A stretch of DNA of 64,000 bases from Isoetes taiwanensis (lineage: Eukaryota > Streptophyta > Lycopodiopsida > Isoetales > Isoetaceae): NCBI GenBank assembly GCA_021234155.1, contig JAJEKV010000062.1:2889305-2953304 (forward strand), in the 5' to 3' direction. Positions 31,884-47,281 of this stretch are shown one piece after another; position 1 is the first letter of the stretch; every line of letters begins with the position of its first letter. The notes beneath the pieces are model-generated. The model was not told where the DNA came from and searched no databases. It saw only the letters and a program-made list of their open reading frames with translations. Position numbers and translations under genes: made by a program.

Positions 31884-34806
31884 GCTCTTTCATTCAGGGA
31901 GCATGTGAGATGAGCAAAATGGAGCCAAGGAAGCCCAGCACAGGACATTGCCCTAGGCTCCAATGGAGGAAGATGGCATGCTTATTGTTGCACCCTTGCA
32001 ACGAGATGGTATTTGCAAAGGGCATCATAACTGCAGTTGATCCTTTTGATAGTGTGAATGATGAAAGGCTGGGAGACGATCATCTTGGAGTTGGCGTTGT
32101 GAAACTTCTTATCCAAGTTGATACAATCATGTCCCAGGGAAGCTCTAGTGATTGCATTGTGTGCTCTGGGTTGTTGGAGTCCCAAACACAGTTAAGATGG
32201 CCAATTAGATATATTACACACAAGAATGGTGAGAGTTTGGAAGGCCCTACTGAACTAGATACCCCAAGGCCCACCCCAGGCCATGTGGAAGATTTGTGAG
32301 CATCATTTGATCACAAGGAAGAGGCGCTATGTTTTTCATAAAAGGCAGCCAAGGGTGCCCAAGAGGCCTAGAAGTGATAAATATTTAGAAAGGATGGAAA
32401 GTATGGCCCCAACCAAAGAAAATCTGGAGGCAATTAGGGGACAAGAGTGTTGCAACCTAGATTGCACAGTCCAGTACAGTGTGGATGACCTCGTGCAGAT
32501 AAGGTCCCAATACATTTGGACAGCTTCAGAAAGATAGGATTAATTTCATCTACTGCTTGTGTAGAAATTCCAGCTATGATGAAAACACAGGAAGGTTACT
32601 ATATCAATTGAGGGGCCTGAAGGTATGTATGAGAGCATTGAGATGGAATCTTGGCATGAGCAAGTCTTCATTCTACAGAGACTGAGAGCAGGCTAGAAAA
32701 GGGCACAATTTGTTCCAACATGGCAATGCACTCACTTTGAAACCTAGAGCAAACACTCTCAAGGCCATTGCAGTCTTCGAGAGCTTTGTGAGATACATGT
32801 CTCAATCTATGCCCCACAAGTCAAAGGTGAACGAGCACGGTGTGCGAGTGGTGCAAAGGGTGTAGCCACAACATTATATCCAAAAAGAGTTCCTTAAAGA
32901 GGTCAACTCCATCCTAGAAACTACTGGAGGTAGGCCTCTTTCTCAATCACATTTCAGCAAGTTATGGAGCACTCACTTCTCAGACGTGAGTGTCCTGCAA
33001 CACATGCCATTCTTAAAGTGCAACACTTGCATTCAACTCAAGGATACACTTGCATCAACTGCAATAGAGAAAGAAAGAATGGCAATTAGGGAGCAATTTG
33101 CAGATCACCAAAGGGACCAAATATCATGTAGATAATTGTATTGGCAGTGGAGAACATTTTCTCAGATGCAGCCTGACAGATTTTTGTGTATAATTCATGA
33201 TAAGATGGACCAACACAAGACTTTTTTGTCAAAGCTTGATCCTTTACCCAAGCGTTGTCAAAATGCTTTTCAGATGAAAGTAAGTCTGGCGGGTGTCTTA
33301 ACACATGGGCATGGAACTGGAACCTATGGTCATTTTGTGCTTGATCTATGGAGGAATGATCCAAACTTCCATGTGAGCTCTATTTTCAAGTGCTTGAGAA
33401 CACTAGAGAAAGGATCGATAGAATGGAGGAGGTATTCCCCATCAGCCCCCATTTTTGAGGCTTTGATGGATGATCAACCGCTTTGTTACCAAAGGCAGAT
33501 AAAAAAGCTCACATCCAAGGTGTCCAGTGAATCAAGGAGGACTTGGGATGATTTTCCCTTACTTGAGAAACAATTGCCAGAGGAGCTATGTGTTCAATTG
33601 GACAACTGTTGGAAAGAAAACAAGAATAGATGGATGTTTGGGCCAATGTCATACTTGACAGCAGTGGGAGTATTCAAAGTTGTGAAAGTGGGGTTCATGA
33701 TGGTTGGGCATATGTATAATGATATAGATGTATTCTTTGGAACTTTCTCCACCAAGCTCAAGAGAGAAAACGTGACTAGTCTCCCTGAACTAATGGATGT
33801 GTTTGAGAGCTGCATTGACCCCAACCCAATGGCTTTCTTGATGGATGAGGTTGCAGAATGGAAATCATTTGTCGAGGGATACTTGCTAGATGGTAAGGAT
33901 CAGTTGACAGGACACACAAAGCCACTTCAGTTCAAGTTTTGGGTTAGGGGTGGAATACCAATCATGCAATATAAGTGGAGACCAGGTGACAAGTTGTGGA
34001 TGCATGTACAAGGAATCGAGTTGTGGCAACGGGGTGCTACAGGTGAAGTTCTTATTCCTAAAGGGCAGTCAAAACCACTACCTCCCTTCAAGACTGTTAA
34101 AGACTCTAGCCAACTAGTGAAGGGCATCAAGGATTATATAACTCACTGGGATGATGTTCGAAATGGAAAGCACACCTCCAATCTTGAGAAAAATCACATG
34201 GACTCCCTAATCAATTAGTGGGAGAAAGTTGTGACATGCTTAGAAACTGAACAACCATGTGGGGGGGAGCTGAGAGACGAGTTCTTGCCAGAGTCCAGAT
34301 GGGAGGCTTCTCAAGGAGCAAGCACGTCTAAGAATGTTCACTTGGGTCCTAACAAAGGTTCCAAGTGGTTTGTGGAAAGTAAGGCCTCAAAACCGAAGTG
34401 GTTTGATCTTCCTGAGTGGGATCCCTTTGAGGACATCAAGGAAGGATACTTTGTGCTAGTAAGGCCTGATGATGAGGATTGTCCAATATGGTTAGGGGTG
34501 GCACTCTCTGATGTAACCACCACTATGGCTGATGGAGAGGAGTTGCGTCCTGGATTCCAAATTCAATATTGGGAGCCCATTGGAAGACACAAGAAGGGCA
34601 ACTTGAAGGAGCAATACACCGACTGCTGGGAGAAGAAGTGGAGGGCAAATCGTGCTGATCCTCAAAGGATGGAATTGGTGGAGTGTGTGGTATGGTCATA
34701 TCCAAATTCTCACATTGCAAAGGACAACACACACAAGATCCCAAAACGGGAGATGGACAAAGCCATGAGCAACCTCCATGCTATATCATTGTATGAGGGT
34801 AGATAA
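31884..34806 (+). pseudogene. DUF7869-type transposon-like protein, interrupted
   Basis: A plus-strand coding region in several blocks. N-terminal: PRLQWRKMACLLLHPCNEM (31930-32299), a basic segment, then ECCNLDC (about 32448), which resembles the Cys-rich start of these proteins. Middle: RINFIYCLCRNS, SKSSFYRD (stop), LKAIAVFESFVRYMSQSMP, LPFLKCNTCIQLKD-like. Core: frame 33136-34806, with LAGVLTHGHGTGTYGHFVLD, LCVQLDNCWKENKNRWMFG and VGFMMVGHMYNDIDVFFG. A TAG at 34216 interrupts it, but the same frame continues to 34806 with KWFDLPEWDPFEDIKEGYFV. The LDN...ENKN and VGH...D spacing matches the family I remember as DUF7869, common in mobile or multi-copy genes of plants and protists and possibly an RNase-H-fold nuclease. 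At least four stops or frameshifts make this copy dead. Confidence 0.6.
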
Positions 34807-35190
34807 TATTGAGAAGCTTGAAAACTTTCTCAACTAGTGGTTTGTAAAATTTATGAGGAAAACAAGTTACCTAGTTCTTTGTGTGTGATGTGTAATTATA
34901 TTCAAGCATTCAATTCAGAAATTTTTTTTCTATAGTATGAGTCCCATTTTCAGCCCGAGTCCCAAAATTCGAGATTTGACCCACTTTAATTAAATGCGAC
35001 TTTTGTGTCTTCCTGCATTCCTCATCGGCATTTCCTCTGAGCTGAATCTTGTTTTGTATGGAGTTTCCCCCCTCCCACCTCTTACTCTGCTATATGGGTT
35101 TTACTTTTCGTTCAATGTTTGTCGATGGGCTTCTGCATTTTTTCCAGCGTAGCACGTGGTGCTTCTGGAGGGCACTAAGGGGAAACCCCC
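34807..35190. other. 3' flank of the DUF7869-type element
   Basis: Contains GACCCACTTTAATTAAAT(G)CGACTT at 34978-35002, which also occurs (one mismatch) at 29483-29507. No gene seen. Confidence 0.45.
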
Positions 35191-35549
35191 CTGGGTCGAG
35201 CCTATATTTTCCTATCTCGGCGTAGCTCCATGGCTTCTGAAGATCCTCATGGATCATCTCTTCAATTTTCAATATTGCGCTCTTATATTTCTAGTCCAAC
35301 TTTATAGCTTGCTGACTCTTGGCCCATAGATGGCTCCTAACACAGTTGACAGTCACATATGGTTAGGTCTTGCAGTTTGGAGCTCATTGATGTGCATGGG
35401 GCTGCTTTCTATATGTCTCTGGGTCGAGCCTATATTTTTCTATCTCGGCGTAGCTCTATAGTTTTTGAGGATTCTCATGGATCGTCTTTTCCATTTTGAT
35501 ATGGTGCTCTTGTATTTCTAGTCCAACTTTGTAGCTTGCTGACTCTTGG
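35191..35549. repeat. direct duplication, about 131 bp unit
   Basis: CTGGGTCGAGCCTATATTTT through TAGCTTGCTGACTCTTGG occurs at 35191-35322 and 35419-35549, with roughly 15 differences by eye. The intervening 96 bp is not repeated. Confidence 0.85.
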
Positions 35550-35880
35550 AAGGATCTTTCCCTATAATGACAAGCACCAATATAATGACATATTGTAGAG
35601 CAATTTCTTGGAAAAAATGGCAACAACGTAACATAATTTAAGCTTAGGCAAAATATGAGAAAGGATGAATGCTGGCCCTGGGAACAAATGCAACAAGAAA
35701 TAACCATAGGGTGCAAGGTGAAGGTAAGGCTATGGTCAATGATATAGGGAAGATGAAGGGCAAGAGTGTCAAGGTTAGAGCGGAATTCTTGAGGTTGACG
35801 ATATGCCAAAGTGTGGCTAGCAAGAACAAAGGATCCAAAAAATGCAAAATCTGGACAAGATTGCAATAAGAATGTAAAAA
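35550..35880. other. no gene seen
   Basis: Non-coding sequence between the duplication and the L1 element. Its purine-rich style resembles the tandem segment at 38.3-39.0 kb, but I cannot align them confidently. Confidence 0.35.
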
Positions 35881-35895
35881 ACGTCAACGACAAGA

Positions 35896-38006
35896 ATGGC
35901 GTTAGCATTGGGCTGTGGTTCACGCTTTACAGAGACAGTCATGAAGCTGCATAGGTCAGCACGGGCTACGGTGGTGTGCCAGGGTGAACCCTCTGCCTTT
36001 TTCTCCTTAGGCAGAGGGGTGCGTCAGGGGTGCCCTATGGCGCCGTTTTTGTTTACGATTGTGGCAGAGGCAATGTCTCAGTTGTTTTTGGCTGCAGTGG
36101 AGGAGGGGGTGGTGGATGGGCTTCGGATGCAGGATGGTAGCCTGCAGATTATTAACCAGTTTGCCGATGACACTTTCCTCTTCTTGGTAGCAGAAGAGAG
36201 GAATTTGCGGAATGTGAAGGGTTTGCTGGATACTTTCTCCAAGGCCTCGGGCATTCTTCTGAATTGGGGTAAGTGCTCCGCATTATGGGCCCAGCTGACT
36301 CCGCCTCCCCCTTGTTTGGCTCTATTCCCTTGGAAGATGCTTCCAGGTAATGTGTGTACTAAGCTGTTGGGTATTCCCGTTGGAGGGGATGTTTCCATGG
36401 GGAGCTTGTGGGATGATATTTTGCAGGGGTTGCAGAAACACCTTAATTGGTGGAAGGGTAGCAAGTTGTCCATGGTAGGTAGGATCACTATTGCCAAGTC
36501 AGTACTTTGTAGCACTCATGTGTATACAGCATCTGCGATGTTAGCTCCTGAGGGTAAGATACATGCTTAGGATAAGATTGTTCGAAATTTTGCGTGGGGC
36601 GGGGATGATGAAGGGGCGGTTGTTAAAGTGGCTTGATGGAAGTGTCTCCGCCCCCGGGAGGATGGGGGCTTGGCCATTCTGGATTTGGCACTGCATAGTA
36701 AGGTGTTGGTCTCCAAGTTTGTTTGGAGCATTCTGCAGGATGGAGCATCTTCTCGATCTTGGCCCGTTTGTTCTTGATCTCTTCGCCATCGTGTGGCGTT
36801 TGGGAAGCCATCTGTGCATGTGGAGTTGCCCTGGGCACTGTTGTATGGTCTCCGGCCTTTCCCACATGCATCCCCTTTTCTCACGGGGGTGTTGCGGGCT
36901 TGGGATCATGTGTGTGTGCTCTTTCATCTAGATTATGCCTCAGTTTATCACCACTCTTCTCCTTTCTTGTGGGTTCCTCTACCCCCTGCGCACTTGCTCT
37001 TGGCTGCCACCGTGCATGCTTGGACGCAGGCCCGTTGGAGGCGAGCTGCTATGCTCACCTTGGAGGATTGGTATTGGGGTGGTCAGCTAGCTTCATGGGA
37101 GTTCTTTCGAGCTCGCTTTTCGCTTTGGGCGGTGGCCAGGGCTATCTATCCGGGAACAAGTGGCGGGGAGTATTCCGCTACACATACCTATAGTCCCTCG
37201 GGGATGATGTGGTGGTGCGGGTTTGGAAGGTTCATCCGGATGTTGTGTCTTCTTGTTTTGTGCGGTCTTGTTACCGGTCTTTGGCTATTCATGACACACC
37301 CCCCCTTCAAGCAAGTGGTCTCTGCAGGCTTCCGGGTTCTCGATGGCGCTCGGTTTGGGCGTGGACATGGAGCTCACTTCCCCAAAGAAGGTTAGGGTGC
37401 TTCATTGCGGGTGGTGCCGTTGTATCGGGGTGAATGCCCTTGTGAGTCGGGTTTAGGCGGGTGTGAGCCCTCTCGCCCCTTGTTGTGGCCTTCATCGTAA
37501 AGGCGTGGAGCATTATGCGGTTTTATGCCCTCACTTGCGGGCTGCAGGATTGGGTTAGGGCTATGTTTTGGTGAGATTGACTAGCCAGCCATTCTTTGCT
37601 TCATGTGTATCCTGGTGCTTGGCCGCTCTTGCGGCAGCAAGCCTTGCATCTATGCGTGGCTTGGTTGGTGTGGCTGATTTGGAAGCGGCGGCGGTTGTGG
37701 ATCTTTCAGAGGATTCAACAGCCTGCAGCCTCTCTGATTCCTCGACTCAGGTACAAGCTATTTCAAAGCTTTCTGGTGTTCCCGGGATTAGTAGAGCGGA
37801 AGTTTGCCATTTGGCGAGACTTCTTGGGTGTTGTAGATGGTGATGGTCAGTTTGTACAGCAGTAGAGTTGCAGTTTTTCTGTGAGTTTGTTGTGGAGTGT
37901 CGAGGTATCGCTGTCTCTTTGGGGCAGTTCTCCTTCCTCCTCACTTGCTTTGTAACATTACCATTCTTTTAATATATTGATGACAGAGTTCTTAAAAAAA
38001 AAAAAA
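35896..38006 (+). mobile_element. 5'-truncated L1-type LINE with poly(A) tail
   Basis: The frame 35896-36570 is the second half of a plant L1 reverse transcriptase: GRGVRQGCPMAPFLFT, the catalytic INQFADDTFLFL (FADD), ILLNWGKCSAL, LLGIPVGG and WWKGSKLSMVGRITIAKSVL. After a TAG at 36568 the protein continues in other frames (DKIVRNFAWGGDD; WAVARAIYPGTSGG; RVWKVHPDVV) towards the C-terminal part and VWLIWKRRRLWIFQRIQQP. The 3' end is a short UTR with ATTCTTTTAATATATTGATG and an A-run (37994-38006). The N-terminal RT, endonuclease and ORF1 are absent. The 3' 550 bp is nearly identical to the inverted copy at 10469-11030. Confidence 0.85.
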
Positions 38007-38240
38007 GGGAATGGTGTCCATAGATCATGTTTGTAGTAAAAAATACAATGGAATGTCAAACACAAACACGTCACAACCAGAAAAATGAGAACCAATATGT
38101 CCAATATAAAACCCATGCCACAAAAATGCAATGAAGTGCCAAATGCAAATATGTTGTATGCACATAAAGCAAGTATAAAAGATGAAATGATATATGATAA
38201 TGGGGTAAGGCTACAGCCTAAAAAAAACAACAACAAGACA
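38007..38240. other. no gene seen
   Basis: AT-rich sequence between the L1 poly(A) tail and the tandem duplication. Confidence 0.4.
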
Positions 38241-38269
38241 TACAATGTAAACTTAAAATCGGCCAAATA

Positions 38270-39060
38270 AAATGTACTTGTAACAAAATGTGTAATGCAT
38301 TTGGAAAGCAAAATGAAAATGTTAACTAAGAGAGAAAAGGTAGCTGTGAATGAGATGTCAGAAGGAAATTTCATAGCATACCGAAACCTATGAATGGATG
38401 CCCCAATATAAATAACACTTACCAGAACGGAACGAGGTTAAGGTAAAGGTGGAGCCATGGGAACGCAAAGTCAAGAGGAAGGTCAAGAAGAAAAGTGAGA
38501 TTGAAGGCAAATCAGATTCCCTAACGAGGAGGTTCACAAAGTGCGAGGAATGTGCGAAAACAAGAATGGGAGAGCGAAGGTGGAGATTAATAGTATGCAA
38601 GGTGGGGTCAAGCTAGCAGAATAGAAGCGGACAGTAATGCAGCTAATTAACGACTAAATTTGGCCAAATAAAACGTATTTGTAACAAAAATGCGATGCAA
38701 CACGTTTAGAAAGCAATATGAAAATGTTAAATAAAAGCGAAATGGTAGCTTTGAAGGAGATGTCATAAGGCAATTCGATAACACGCCAACACCTATGAAT
38801 AGATGCCCCAGTATAAATAACACTTACCCCAATGGGAACGAGGTTGAGGTAGAGGTGGTAGCCATGGGAGCGCAAAGTCAATAGGAATGTCAAGAAGAAA
38901 AGTGAGATTGAAGGCAAATCAAATTCCCTAACAAGGAGGTGCATAAGGTGCGATGAATGCGCGTGAACTAGAATGGGGGAGCGAAGGTGGAGACTTAGGC
39001 AAGGTGGGGTCAAGTCAGCAGAATAGAAGTGGGCGGTAATGCGGCTAATTAATGACGGCT
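38270..39060 (-). repeat. tandem duplication of a roughly 390-bp exon-like segment
   Basis: Copy 1 (about 38270-38645) and copy 2 (about 38670-39055) share GGCCAAATAAAA, GAAAATGTTAA, ATGCCCCA(A/G)TATAAATAACA, CAAGAAGAAAAGTGAGATTG and GCAAGGTGGGGTCAAG. On the minus strand both can be read LHLRSPILV.AHSSH and DLPSISLFFLTFLLTLRSHG. Both have a GTAAGTGTTATTTATA(C)TGG donor-like site after that block. In copy 2, ATGGCTACCACCTCTACC starts a short frame MATTSTSTSFPLG just before the donor; in copy 1 this frame has a stop. It could be a duplicated first exon, or simply repeat sequence. Confidence 0.55.
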
Positions 39061-39630
39061 TGGAAAAAATGGAAAGCAGTTCCTGGAAGTGGAGTTTGCT
39101 CTCAAGATCCAAGTGAGGTCCCTGATAATACGCTAAGAGGGTAGAGTAAACAACTGTCAAATATGAAGCTCACTAATTTATACAAAAAATATGAACAGTA
39201 CATAGTTAAAGCAAGTACCTAAGCTCAAATGATGCATTTAAACTCAAATGATGCATTTAGACTCAAATGCTGTATGATGAATATGCGCCCCAAACTCCCA
39301 GGGACAATTAGAATTAGGCAGAACTAGCACAATGCACAAAATTAGAATGCACTCAATATAATACCTCATGCACAAGAACTCAGTATACTCCACATCTAAA
39401 TAAAAATAAGCATAAAAAAATGATCCAATAGAAACCCATGTCAAAAAATTGCAATGGAGTGCCAAACGCAATATTTGATTTATCCAGATAAAGCTAAATA
39501 GCAGATATGCAAATGAAGTATAATAATAGTGCCGAAAAAACTTTAATGTAAATAACAACTTCAAGAACGCGACGCCAAACTACAAGTGGCCAAATAGGAT
39601 GTGTTTGGGACAAATAATGCAATAAGACCA
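39061..39630. other. no gene seen
   Basis: Contains a short repeat of AACTCAAATGATGCATTTA (39225-39262). Minus-strand frames are low-complexity and unrecognised. Confidence 0.4.
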
Positions 39631-39635
39631 TATGC

Positions 39636-40735
39636 TTAAGCCATGAATAGATGTCGCAATATGGATAGTACAATTAACTGATAGAAGGGATCATCGCAGT
39701 CTATATTCCCATCATTATACGCGGGAGAACGATGTGGAGGAAAATAACACCTTGCAATAAAGGTTTTTCCATGTTGTCCTGGAAGTTCAATCCAGATATG
39801 TTGCATCGAGCCATGGTGCAATACTAACTTTAACATATGTCAGATACTCTTCCTTATATAGCATGCAGTTCCTCCATGCCCTTTTAATCTCCATGACTTT
39901 TCATACCACACAGAATGAAGCAAAACAAAATCATATATTTCTGGTAAACCTTTTTCTTCATGTTCACAAGTCTCTAGAAAAAAAATAACATCAACATTCT
40001 CAAGCAAAAAATTGATTACATCTACTTTATACTGACTAATGGAATCAATATTCCAGCACACAATCCTGGCGGTCTCAAATCCCTATGCCTTCACCAAATT
40101 GCCTGGCAGTTTTATACTTCTACACTTCTGCTTTATGTTGAATGAATTGCTCCTTAATAAAGTCTTCGTTTATCCATACTGATTGACCCTTCAATGCACT
40201 TCTTTTTTTTTAACACATTCATTATGTATTCTCTGCTTACAAACTTCAAAATGATATGTCTAGGTTTCCCAGATGAAAAAAATTTGCCCACTCGAAATGC
40301 TTCAGCAACTCTACAATCAAGAATACCAAGTTTATCTTTGAAAAACTGACTTACTTGTATTTTCGTATTTTTTGCATGTTCTTCTGGCAAGCCCACCAAG
40401 CGGAGATTAAGCAGTCGATTTTTCTTCTCTTGGTCTTCCATGAAATCTGTAAGTTGCTGCTTTAATTCAATAAAGCAATTGTCTTCCAGAGCATCATATC
40501 CATCGCGATCAGCATAGCCATTGGTTCCTCTCTGCCCTCAACTCACCTTTTATGTTCTCCATTTCTTGCTTGAGATCAGCCTTTATGTTGTCAATTTCCT
40601 TCTTTAAATTTATTTTCATAATCTCTCTCATTCCTTGCATCAATCCCTCCAAAGCCCTTTTGAATACTTCATGGAATAACTCCCTAAACAATCACGAATC
40701 ATCTCCTTCAGGTCTGAATCTGCTCCTAAACTCAT
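39636..40735 (-). mobile_element. LINE 5' part: ORF1 (coiled coil, RRM-like) and start of endonuclease
   Basis: Minus-strand order from the top: a helical, coiled-coil-like block (40691-40509: LKKEIDNIKADLKQEMENIK); then NLRLVGLPEEHAKNTKIQVS, FRVGKFFSSGKPRHIILKFV and LKKKKCIEGSISMDKRR (40441-40154), the RRM-like part of an L1-type ORF1 RNA-binding protein; then the start of the endonuclease domain in ORF2 (40061-39840: MCWNIDSISQYKVDVINFLL, VIFFLETC) and TFIARCYFPPHRSPAYND (39836-39636). ORF1 makes an RNA-binding chaperone for the LINE RNA; the endonuclease nicks the target. Frames are broken, the element stops within the endonuclease, and no RT is present on this strand here. The same RVVGLPEDTKENT motif is seen in the LINE fragment at 50.5 kb. 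Confidence 0.7.
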
Positions 40736-41039
40736 GATCCCTCTGCACTGGCTGGAACAGACCCAACTATGGCCATTTGCTCAGTTTTTTTTGGGTCAGT
40801 TTGTTTTTTCTCAAAAATATGCTCAGGCTAACCTCCTGGCACTCAACTGGGACCTCAGTATTGTTGACCTTCACTTTCTCTTTCCCCTTGGCCATAACCT
40901 CACCTTGACTTCGGCCTCACATTTGACCTAAACTGCTTGTGCATAGCCATCTTACTTTTCTTCAGACTTAAGCCTCCTTTTTGTTTGATCCACGATATGA
41001 TCCAAATTTAACCCCCCTTCTTGACCTTCCTCTGGATTT

Positions 41040-45000
<3,961 letters not shown>

Positions 45001-45063
<63 letters not shown>
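45001..45063. repeat. (CT)n microsatellite, LINE tail 3
   Basis: Pure CT dinucleotides, 63 bp. Confidence 0.97.
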
Positions 45064-45065
<2 letters not shown>

Positions 45066-45384
45066 TGCTGCGTAAAAAATCCATCTCTCGTCACATACGG
45101 TTCCTCCCCGAAATGTACGTATTTTTTTGGGAGGAGAGGAGAGACGATTGTCTCTCGAGGCTTAACAGCCTCTGTTATTGGCAGAATTTTTGCTGTTTGC
45201 CGGATTTTCGATCGTGCATCAATTCCGGCCGACGAGAGAAAATGTGGGATAATTCGATCGTAACGTTCAATTCGAGCGCCAAATTGTGGGATATTCAAGC
45301 CTGTTTTTCTTGGTTCGGCGGGCTATGTGGGATAATTCATTTCTAGTTTTGCCTCCCCATTCTTTCGATTCCGGCCACTAAACC

Positions 45385-46710
45385 ATGGATCCGGTCATTC
45401 TTGGTATGATTGCCATGCTTTTTCGGGCTTTGACACTCGGATTTGCATTACAGAGATACTGTTTGCAGCTATTGGAACTCAACGAGCTCGAAGACCCAAT
45501 GACCCTGTTCGATGATGAGGTTTTAGAGGATAACAATGGTATGTTTTTTTTTTATCTGCGGCTTTAATGGTTCTGGTTCCAAAGAGGGTTAGAAGACCAC
45601 CAAGAAGATTTTGGATTGCTCCAAGGCAAAGAACACAATGGGATAATATCGATAACCACGCATGGAATTGTATAGCTTCTTTTGAAGATGATATGTGGCA
45701 CCAATTTTACAGGATGAAGAGAATAAATTTAAGAGATTGGTAGGTTTAATTGTGCCTTATCTTGTCGGAAAATAAAGTTGCTATGGTTCTATGGTTATTT
45801 TTCTTGCACACGGGGATATGCCCTTACATGTCGAACCGAGAGATTTTATGTTGGGAAAGCAACAATACAGAAATATACCAAGAAAGTCACGCTTGTATTG
45901 GCTTCGAAGACAATGCTGTACAAACGTTTTGTTGCAATGCCTACAGGTGCAAGATTAACCCAGTGTATTAAGGAATTCCATGATGCAACTGGGTTGCCCA
46001 ATATATATGGTGCAGTTGACGGTTCCCACATTTTTTTATGGAGGAAACAAAAAAAAAAGGACAATGGGGAAGACTATTACAGCAGACATAAGAGGCACTC
46101 ATGTCTCATGCAAGGAATTGTTACACATAGCAGATTGTTTATAAATGTTTGTGTGACCATAACAGGTTCAGTCCATGATTCCAACCAGTTCAAGAAGAGC
46201 TCCATTTACAATAAAATTGCCTCAAAACAAATTTTACAGGAACCTGTGGTGACTCTGAGTGGTAGAAAACTGAAGAAGGGGCAGCTTACTGACCAGGAAG
46301 TTCAGGTAACTATTCCACCATTAATATTAGGCGATTCAGCTTATTCCAGCAGGCCCTTTCTCCTTAAAGTCTTTCCTCAAAATCAAGGTGCATATGGTAA
46401 GTTTAACAAAAGGATCTGTAGGGGCAGAGTGTGTGTAGAAAATGGATTTGGCATTGTCAAGGAAAAGTTTAGAATTCTGAAACACTTGCCTGTGCATGTT
46501 GGCAAAGCCTCCAAGATCATACATGCATGTTGTGTTCTTTGGAACTTTTGTATAATGGAAGACAAGGGTGGGATATCTTTGCCAATTGAAGAAGACCCTC
46601 CACCAATATATTACTATGAAACAGAAGCCATGAACAGGTCCTTAAAAAAACAGGGTGATCAAATGAGGCACGTGCTATTTGAGAATCTGGATGGGCATGT
46701 CATCCTTTGA
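45385..46710 (+). CDS. PIF/Harbinger-type transposase (HARBI1-like, DDE_4 nuclease)
   Basis: The start is taken at MDPVILGMIAMLF (45385), followed by an acidic block and then, in another frame, RRPPRRFWIAPRQRTQWDNI (about 45590-45650). The main frame (45778-46710, 310 codons) carries VGKATIQKYTKKV, the first catalytic Asp in IYGAVDGSHIFLW, the second in LILGDSAYSSRPFLL, and the Glu in RVCVENGFGIVKEKFRIL. These are the three DDE residues of PIF/Harbinger transposases, which cut and paste DNA at 3-bp targets and need a Myb-like partner. The nuclease part is uninterrupted. The N-terminal part needs either an intron (GTATGT donor near 45540) or has indels (near 45550 and 45790), so I cannot say whether the gene is active. 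Its likely partner lies at 48049-49170, divergent across the third ORF. Confidence 0.82.
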
Positions 46711-47281
46711 ATGAATGAATTTTGTAACCAAGAAAATGAAATTCATAATCAATTGTATTTGATTTGATCTCTTTAATTCTGAATTGTTAATGGATTGTTA
46801 CAGAATGATACAAAGTTAAATGTGTTGGTAGCATGAGTTTTGTGCTCGAAAACCTGTCATTATCAAAACTGAACAGCATGTCACATGCATTTCTGAGTCA
46901 AATGACTTGACATTGATACACATAAAATACTATAAGATTTCAACAACACAGGAATAAGAAGGTAAACCAGGTTTTCTATTCAAAAAAGTGTAATACATTT
47001 TTTGTAGACTGCACTGTTCAAAACAGTGCAGTATCTTAGCAGCCAGGTTACAATCAAATGTGAGTCAAATGACTTCACATCATAAGAATAAAACTATCAC
47101 GCCTTCCAAAGAGCATAAACAATCTGCATAGGAAATCTGCACAGGTTTCTTCTGTCAGAACTCGAATACTTACATCAGCAAAAATAAAAATGGCATGCAA
47201 GCCATTCTCTATATAAGAGATTCCTGTTTTGAAAATATGAAACAAAAACAAAAAGATTAAGCACATAAAAATTTTTCTTCT
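46711..47281. other. space between transposase and third ORF
   Basis: Non-coding, AT-rich; the two coding regions converge here. GAGTCAAATGACTT occurs twice (about 46896 and 47062), an imperfect palindrome (AAGTCATTTGACTC on the other strand), and CACTGTTCAAAACAGTGCA (47010-47028) forms an inverted repeat. No gene seen. Confidence 0.5.

Noticed and set aside
35896-37000. Long minus-strand frames opposite the L1 reverse transcriptase
   Set aside because: They are shadows of the plus-strand L1 coding frame; the plus strand has the RT motifs.
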